Below are positions 57,137 through 64,000 of a DNA stretch of 64,000 bases, in pieces. Every line of letters starts with the position of its first letter. Position 1 is the first letter of the stretch. Source of the stretch: Plumapathes pennacea (lineage: Eukaryota; Cnidaria; Anthozoa; Antipatharia; Myriopathidae); contig OZ038468.1 of the NCBI GenBank assembly GCA_964036295.1, positions 16,022,683-16,086,682 on the forward strand, in the 5' to 3' direction. Both the position numbers and the translations under genes were made by a program. The notes under the pieces are model-generated. The model searched no databases, was not told the DNA's origin, and saw only the letters and a list, made by a program, of their open reading frames with translations.

Positions 57137-59866
57137 ATACAAACAACAACAACAACACTATACTACCGCAAATACCTGAACACAATGTCTCCGCGATTGT
57201 ACTTGTCAGTTTTTCCAGGTTTTGGGAAAACTGATAAACGCGATGCGTGGTGTCTGTAAGCCCCTGGAGATTTTCAACGTTCTTTACGTTTCTCACACCC
57301 ACTGCGAGCACGACCACTCCTTCATTTCTCAAGAAATCCGTACTACCTGTCAAAACAAAAGTCAAGAGACAGGAGTGGCTCAGTTGGTTAGTGCGCGGCC
57401 TTCGGAGCGGTTCGATCCTCAGTAACTTCAACTTCTGTTTCGACTCCTCTCTGTTCTGTGTAGTTTGAGCTTTAGATACCCTTAAAACGGAGCACTGACA
57501 GAGAAAAGGGGGGGGGGGGGGGTAGAGGGCGCACCGTCGGCTTCCATTGATAACAGTTCTCAGAACTGACGGGATTACCGACGTTAAATAAAATCACTTT
57601 ACCTTTACCTTTAAAAAAAAGGGGGGGGGGGATAATTCACTTTTCCTTCCTTCTGTTTTTATTGTTCCTCCTGTCTCTGTCGTCGTTTTTGTGTCTTTTT
57701 CTCTCAATTTCTTTGCTCTGCCTATATCCTTGTGTCTCTGTTTTTCCTTCCCTTTTGAAAACGCTTCGCAGAGTAGATTGTTTTGAATACGCTGTGAATA
57801 CGGCGTCGTGTGTACGGTCCAATCCGTATATTTTTTAATACGCTGATCAAAAAGTTGCGGATTCACCAACCGTATTCACCCGATACGTGTGGACGGGAGG
57901 CCAATCCGCAACGAAAAAGTAGCGGATTAAAAAATATCCGGTAACGTGTGGACGGGGCCTAAGTAACATATGGGGGTGGAATATCAGCACCTTTACTGCT
58001 CCCTTCCGTGACGACAACCAACGCACGCGGAACGTGCGGCCTGGCGCCCTCAGAAGGATCCGTCATGATCCTGGTGATTTCATTCAGTCCCACGCTTATC
58101 ACACTCATACCTCCCGAGACGAGACTGGCGGAGTCCATCGCATTCCTGATGTGATCTTGACCTTGCTTTTCAGTAAAAGAGAACACTCTAGAGGCCGCAT
58201 AATTAAAGGCAAACACCGCAACATGTGTATCTGAAAGAGAAATTTCAGGTCTCGAGAAGAACGCCAAAGTTGGCCTATCCTCGACACCGCGGAAATACTT
58301 TTTTCCACCGTGCGGTCACCATATTTTTGAGTCAGCGGTCATTGAACAAAACTGCAAACTCAAGTGCAGATTTTGTAGTTAAATAAAACGCTCGTAAAAT
58401 CTCAAGACGTAGCCAAGAAACTCAATACTAGGACTCGATACTCAACTATAAGTTTGTGTTTTCTATAACATAAGTTGTGCACAGGAAAAACGGGGCTTGC
58501 ACACGAGGTGATTTTTTTTTACCTTGAGTTAGACTGAGTTATACAGTACGTACAGAAGGACATCAAGAACGTGTATTTCCACGGTGTCTGCACGAACACG
58601 AACACGAACACGCACACGCACACGCACACGAACACGCACACGAACACCCAATCGTTACCTGAGCTGGAGAGACTGAAGTGTGATACCACGTCCTTGACAA
58701 AGGTCTTCATCTCTACAATGTCAGCGGGCTTTATACCCGAGGAAACATCAAGCAGAAATGCAATATCCATCGAGACAGGACAATCTGTTGGCATACAATA
58801 TAAACAACTTTAACAACGAGAAAATTGCGGTGGAGAAATACAAGAATATGACTGCATTATGGCTTGGAGAGCAAAGCAGTCATTATAATTTCCACTTCTT
58901 GTTTGCTCATTATTTTGGAAATACATAGATCAAAACCACTTGACTGTCAAACGAATTTTAAAAAAGTATTCAAAATCCCTATCAACTATGTTTTTTCAAA
59001 AACATAGAAAATGAACAACAGTATATGATAACCATTTAAACGACATTAGCGTAAGTAGACCGACATGCATATCTCGGTTGTAGGAAGACATACATAATCT
59101 TGACTTTTATTAACTGGATGGTCGGTATATAAACAAGCTAGTTTTGTTATGTTGATTTACTTAATGGGATTTATCTATTTATTTGCTTTCTTATAACTAC
59201 TATTGATTCTAGATTTTGATTAGTTGCTTTGCGTTTTGCTTGTAAAATTTAAAAATTTTATATTTTAAATTTTAAAACTTAAAATTTAAGATATTAAATT
59301 TTGAAATTTGAAATTAAAATTTAAAATTTTATATCGAGTATTGCCCTCACCTTGCTTGTGCGCTTGATTATTAATACCAATAAACATCTGCAACAACAGA
59401 AAAGTAATGCTTATGTAAAATATATAACTCAGTAAAGTAACACACACCTTCAGATCGAAAATACCACAAACTGTAACACTGTTACACAGGTCATACAGTG
59501 AAATATTCTTGATTTATAGGACTGCAATGTCAGTCTTCGCTGTCACTATTCTTCCATTTAACAAAAATCACATTTACACCGAATCAAAACCTTCTTCATA
59601 ACTTACTTTCTGCACTCAACGTGATACGTTCCCATTTTGATGTATTAGTTTATCTTTAGATAAATGGTCCGGCACTCACTGTATTTTGTCATTTCTTTTA
59701 TTATTATTTTTTTTTTTTACGCGAAAAACGTTAAATGAAAGAAAATACACGAAGCCAATTTAGTTACAAAAAAAAAAAAGAAAAAGAAAAAAAAAAAAAA
59801 AAAGCGACACTGTACCCTTACCAGAAGTAAAACGGTCCGAATAGATGGCTTGTACAAAGAAATCAT
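56138..59866 (-). CDS. Secreted VWA-PAN/apple domain protein
   Basis: Six exons in phase, 290 residues: 59822-59866, 59351-59387, 58659-58784, 57991-58230, 57176-57346, 56138-56391. Residues 1-24 are a signal peptide (SIRTVLLLMFIGINNQA). Residues about 29-205 form a von Willebrand factor A domain: CPVSMDIAFLLDVSSG, THVAVFAFNY, PRALVVVTEGSSKG and GVVVLAVGV. The MIDAS looks degenerate: DxSxS is DVSSG, the Thr-loop region reads SGGMS, and the Asp loop is TEG. Residues about 207-290 match a PAN/apple fold (LTCALECLRHPKCFSFNYK ... KLCELND ... DGCVYYDMTF), ending at a clear stop. Expected to be extracellular, in adhesion or matrix; the ligand is unknown. A SINE lies in the intron between exons 4 and 5. 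The first ATG gives the leader, and the family assignment is firm. Confidence 0.85.
56669..56844. mobile_element. 176-bp MITE, perfect TIRs, TA flanks
   Basis: CAGTCGACTCCCGATAGCTC at the left pairs with GAGTTATCGGGAGTCGACTG at the right, with TA on both sides. The interior repeats GGTTCGAGTTATCG. It is Tc1/mariner (pogo/Tigger-like) in style and lies in the last intron of the VWA-PAN gene. Confidence 0.8.
57098..57138. repeat. Poly-C then (CA)n microsatellite
   Basis: A C-run of about 24 bases followed by ACACACACAC, just downstream of the donor of VWA exon 57176-57346. Confidence 0.9.
57367..57618 (+). mobile_element. tRNA-derived SINE
   Basis: Begins GAGTGGCTCAGTTGGTTAGT (A box TGGCTCAGTTGG), followed by GCGGTTCGATCCTCAG (B box GGTTCGATCC). 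It then has a unique body with a G-run at 57509 and a tail TAAATAAAATCACTTTACCTTTACCTTT ending in A8. The spacing between boxes is short for a tRNA and the acceptor stem does not close, so it is not a functional tRNA gene. Confidence 0.75.
57770..57960. mobile_element. MITE copy, CCCCGTCCACAC family
   Basis: The right end GTGTGGACGGGGCCT matches that of 22029-22274; the interior has AATCCGTATATTTTTTAATACG and ATTAAAAAATATCCGG. It abuts the donor side of VWA exon 57991-58230. Confidence 0.6.
58590..58650. repeat. Hexamer microsatellite (ACACGA/ACACGC)n
   Basis: About nine ACACGA or ACACGC units immediately downstream of the donor of VWA exon 58659-58784. Confidence 0.9.
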
Positions 59867-61307
59867 CCCTACGAATACAAAAACCAGGCAAAAACCGGCA
59901 CTGAGCGTATTTGTGTACTGAACTTCCCCAACTTGGAATCTGAAATGGAATCTTTCCCTAACTAACCGGAACCGGAGTCACTTCGCATTTGCCAAACGTA
60001 CAACAGAAATCACTTCGTCTATTGTCCTTTCTAGCAGGAAATTAAATAAAGGGGCAGCTGTAATAACTTTTTCGTATTCCACACTGAATACCAATTTCAT
60101 ACGCTAATAAGCCCTTTGCATCAAGCTGGTCACATGGCTAAAATCCACCACGTGACTGAAAATTCATTACCTCAGACTTTTTAGGGAGTGCCAGAAAGAG
60201 CCGTGAAAAACAATTTACGTAGGAATGCAAAATTTCAGGCTCACAGCATTTGTAGATCGAATTGGGCAGCATTTTGAAGTTCAGAAATATTAAGAAGACT
60301 TGTGTGGGAAAAATTGCTAATTGCAATTTTTTTCATTTCTAAAGTGACCAATTGTGATAATGATGGTGATGGTGATGGTGATGATGATGATGAATGATGA
60401 ATGAAGTGACGATGCTTGTGGTAATGACGATGATAATGGCAACGACAAATAGCCTACCTTTTTTCCTCTGTGCATCTGTCGTCCTTGGCATACACATCCG
60501 ATCTCTCCGGTAAGCAATATACCTTTTAGTATTTATTAAACAATGCCAAGTCGTGCAATATCTCTTGTAAAGTTATTGATTTTACTGCGTTATTATTTCA
60601 CAAAAAAATTCCAGGAATAACATGAGAGATGGACATTTCAAATACGTTTTTGGCTTCTTTTACAGTACACATGGCTATTTGTGGCGACTATAATAATTCT
60701 GCAATCTTAGGTTATTTTCTACTAGCAATATATATCTTCAAAGTTCTATAATTACAAGGAAATAGGGTTTTGACTGCTGGCAACTCGTCGGGAATTCCTT
60801 TCATCCATTTATCGATCCAGAATTATCGACAGCTGACAATGAATGTAACAAATAAATACATTGAGGTGTCTTTGAAAACGTAAAAATATTGTGTGCTGAT
60901 TAAGTTTTCAACAGATATCGAAAATATAATACCGAATAACAATGCTTTGTGTTGTCTTCTTTTGAGTGCCAATTCGCTCATTGCACGGTGCCGCCATCTT
61001 GGATTCAAAGCGAGGCTTACTTGCCACGAAATTCGCCAGACATGAAACAAGAGAGTTTCCTGTCGCTCTAAAGCACCAAGGCGTCTACAGAGGAGATTCA
61101 CATGATTCTTTTGGGGAGTTACATGCACAGGTTTCCAAGGTAACCTTCTCAGTTGTGCCAGGACAGCCTCGTTTTGAAGCTCGTGCCATTTCCCGTGCAA
61201 AGAGCCTATTTGAGATCTCTTGTTCCTTTTTTACACACACAAAGCGGTCTTTACGCCAGCATTACAAATGCGATGTTTGTAAACACGAAAAATCGCTCTT
61301 AATCCAT
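59867..61307. other. Intergenic region between the VWA-PAN 5' end and the DIS3L 3' end
   Basis: Includes A-rich tracts (59768-59805), a GATGGTGATG microsatellite (60362-60400) and an ORF-rich stretch at 60960-61300 open on both strands. The latter shows no family match. The VWA-PAN promoter should lie just above 59866. Confidence 0.4.
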
Positions 61308-63023
61308 TCAAGTGTCTTCCAGCAAGGACAGTTCTTTGAAATACTCCATGAGACAGTACAAACTGACGCTCTCGTGACTTTGCCCAAACTCAGACTTAAG
61401 CTTGGCCATTTCGCTGTCCAACCTGTGGTCACGTGACGCCGCATTCCCTTGCTCCTCTCTGCTGCTTTTAACTTCCTGTGTAAATGAATATGGTTGCACT
61501 TTTAAGTTGCCCATTAAAATGCCATAATCATAGAGAACTTTCTTTTATTTATTGCAATTTACTGATGACACTTTACTGAGGGAGGAAAAGGGATTGAAGA
61601 AAAGAGAGGAATAGAGAAAACATGTCATTTGGATAGTTTGCAAAAGGGTCCTGGACCCCATACGAGGCAAATCACCAAGAAAATTACAATAATTGATAAT
61701 AAGAATAATAAAATGTATCCTAACTAGAAGTTTCAAAATTACATACTTTCTCAATATATATATAACATTCCCAAATTATTAAATCCTACAAAGTTCTCAC
61801 AATTAGAGCCACTTCCTAGAGCACACCAAAAACTACAGCAACAAATGAAAGTTTCACAACGTTAGATTTATAGAGGATATTATATGGCGGCGCGAAGATA
61901 TGAATTTTATTTTCGAGTGGTAAAATATTGTTTTTACCACGAGAAAATAAAATCCATATCTTCAAGACGCCGTGTAATTTTCTTTTTGTTATATTAGACA
62001 CGAGTGTTTTACGAGAAATTGCACAAACAACCGTGCAAAAGCGGGAAATGATGCCAATGATATCCTCACTAGTGAGGATATGAAAATACGCCACTCGGGT
62101 CCCGGATGTAGTTTCGTATGGATTTTACGTACGGTATATTTTCCAGTAAAACACTCTATGTAAGTGTCTATATAATAAAACGGACTACTATACTAGTTAG
62201 TTCTACAAACAAAACAGGCGTTTCACACACGTAAAACACAATAAAACCACATCAGTAGACCTAACCTGCACAAGCTCTGCTCTCTTCATGTCCTGATTAC
62301 GTTTCTCTGCTTCCATTTCACCCGGAGGAGGGGTCTGCCTGGTCTCCATGGAAACCAACTCCATTTTTAGTGACTGTGCATGCGCTCTGGATTCGAGGAC
62401 AGTAATTCGCACCTGCCAGTGAACGAAAGAATCAGCGACCGTTTTGTGCACTGACCGCGGACTCAAAAGCAAGGTGAAAAACGTATTTTCCGCGGTGTCA
62501 CACGTAAACCGGCAAAAAAGCTCATCACCTGTATGTGATCAAACAGTCGAAAATCGAAATTCCCAGAGGATCCCTGAATTGTGATGTGGAAGTCGCGATG
62601 AACAAGGACTCCTGGACAAGGAAATAAATGAGTTTTATCGGAAAAGCGACATCAGGGGGACATTCAATATAAGAAAAACGGGTTGGGGGAAAAAGAGAGT
62701 TGGGTTGGAAGGGGAGGGAGTGAAAAAAGATTAAAAAAACAAATAGAACAAAAATGGAACATACATACACACAATAAAAGAGTAAGTAAAAACGGAACAA
62801 CAGAAAACTGGCCAAAGTTTCACCTGCGCCAAATGCAACGGCGCCTCCTCCCGCTTCTGGGAACACGACCCTGCCAGACTTGTCCTTTAAGAACACTGGG
62901 CCCCTCAGACCATATCTAAATGCAAACAACAACAACAACAACAACATGGGATAGGTGATTGTCTAAGAATGACAATAATTCCAGGAAATAACTAATTTAC
63001 AAAACTTATCTTCCACTTACACG

Positions 63024-63059
<36 letters not shown>

Positions 63060-63930
63060 GATTAGTAAGATGGGATACACGACTAACAAACAGTTACAAA
63101 ATTCGATGGAGCATTCTGTTTACAAATAATCATAATTAAAAGCTACCTTACAAGCACAAAAGCTTGACATTAGTTTGGTACAGTGGATGAGTAAATATTC
63201 ACATAGTACAAACATTCTCTCTTTCCAAGGCCTCTCCCCTGTTTACCTTGGGACAAACACCAGCACTCCATTGGGTCTCAAACTAAAAATGACAGCATCG
63301 GCAACATGACGCTCATCGTCTTCAGCAAGATCTTGAAAATAAAGAGTTTGGAATAATTCTACGGACTCCCTTTGCGCACTTTGAGCTGCCTGTTAGGAAT
63401 AGGAAAAGAATAAAAGGAAGGTTTCAGTTCCATAGATCATTTTCTCAAGGTTGCGCGCGCATCCAAGCTTGACGGGCCAAGACTTTCAAATTCAACTTTA
63501 GCTTTCTTTCATGGCGGAATGTGTTCAGCCTCGATGTAAATGTTTCACGCTGCGCTCTTATTTGAGTTAGGACGGCTATCTTGAATTTTTAAAGCCGTTT
63601 TCTACAACGTTCACGCATGAGTGCTCGCTAAACAATTCTCATATCGAAGGTTGTGGCCCGGCAAGCTTGGATGCGCGCGCAACCTTGAGAAAATGGCCTA
63701 CTGCTAGGTGTACTCCAGAAGAAGCCATTCCCGGATTCTCGACCATATTCTACTAAAACTTTTTTGAAAATAGAGAGAAGGAATGAACATCTTACTAATA
63801 CGATATTACTCACTGTCTTACTTACCCGGTGTTTTTTATTGATATGCTGACAGAGTTCTTGTAGCTTCTCGTTATTCACAGGTTGTTCGAAGTTCTCGCG
63901 GTCGACAGCCGCCATTAATAAGCGATGCAC
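61308..63930 (-). CDS. DIS3L: DIS3L-type exosome 3'-5' exoribonuclease, C-terminal part
   Basis: Catalytic subunit associated with the cytoplasmic RNA exosome. Six exons in phase: 63826-63930, 63247-63389, 62824-62915, 62529-62611, 62266-62412 and 61308-61475, giving 245 residues plus stop. The first visible exon (VHRLLMAAVDREN ... LQELCQHINKKHR) is the end of the RNB catalytic domain. RHVADAVIFSLRPNGVLVFVPR and YGLRGPVFLKDKSGRVVF form the C-terminal S1-like region. The tail (ESVSLYCLMEYFKELSLLED) matches the family's C-terminus. The order and the RTNGVLVF-like block point to DIS3L rather than DIS3 or DIS3L2. Catalytic residues are in exons beyond the right edge. The acceptor at 63931 shows the CDS continues upstream. 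Confidence 0.9.
61870..62180. mobile_element. ~310-bp palindromic MITE copy
   Basis: GCGAAGATATGAATTTTATT pairs with AATAAAATCCATATCTTC with a short loop, then TGCACAAACAACCGTGC, CACTAGTGAGGATATG and TTTTCCAGTAAAAC. Same orientation as 42708-43054. It lies in the last DIS3L intron. Confidence 0.8.
63023..63060. repeat. (CAT)n microsatellite
   Basis: Twelve CAT/ATC units in a DIS3L intron. Confidence 0.95.
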
Positions 63931-64000
63931 CTAAAGGACGTCACACAAGATTGAGCGATGAGAGACTGACAAAAATAATTCACGCCTAAATAGAGATATA

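Noticed and set aside
57380..57430. tRNA gene
   Set aside because: A and B boxes are present, but the acceptor stem does not pair and a SINE body and tail follow.
60966..61436. 156-codon plus-strand ORF
   Set aside because: It overlaps the last DIS3L exon on the other strand, has no recognised domain and no splice or promoter support.

Overview
This window looks like nuclear DNA of an intron-rich marine invertebrate, most likely an anthozoan cnidarian (coral or anemone). That is an inference from the gene models, the AT-rich introns, the small secreted VWA-PAN protein and the dense load of MITE and foldback repeats; no marker fixes the species. Every gene I could support is on the minus strand. 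I built the models by hand from GT-AG (once GC-AG) splice sites, checking that codon phase was kept across every junction.

From right to left, in the direction of transcription, the layout is as follows. (1) The last six exons of a DIS3L-type exosome exoribonuclease (61.3-63.9 kb), whose 5' part is outside the window. (2) A complete six-exon secreted VWA-PAN/apple protein (56.1-59.9 kb). (3) A PH-SH2 adaptor with a long tail of repeated Tyr-x-Asn and Pro-rich motifs (41.0-53.2 kb), with an alternative first exon. (4) NAA35/MAK10, the NatC auxiliary subunit, in 29 exons (21.4-39.2 kb). A single-exon class A GPCR (31.4-32.5 kb) and a decayed copy of its 3' end lie inside NAA35 intron 14. (5) A weak candidate small gene (about 15.0-19.6 kb). 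(6) PRRC1 in five exons (10.9-14.1 kb). (7) The first 14 exons of an alpha-3/5-type laminin alpha chain (0.5-8.6 kb), which runs off the left edge.

Much of the rest is repeat DNA: at least five MITE or terminal-inverted-repeat families, several foldback elements (one with a 9-bp target duplication), two tRNA-derived SINEs, two LINE reverse-transcriptase tails and several minisatellites.

The genes do not form a single pathway. The most interesting candidate is the PH-SH2 adaptor. Its tail carries eight Y-x-N motifs (the GRB2-SH2 recognition pattern) interleaved with Pro-rich SH3-ligand-like motifs, encoded largely by phase 1-1 exons, and a second start exon would make a tail-only form.
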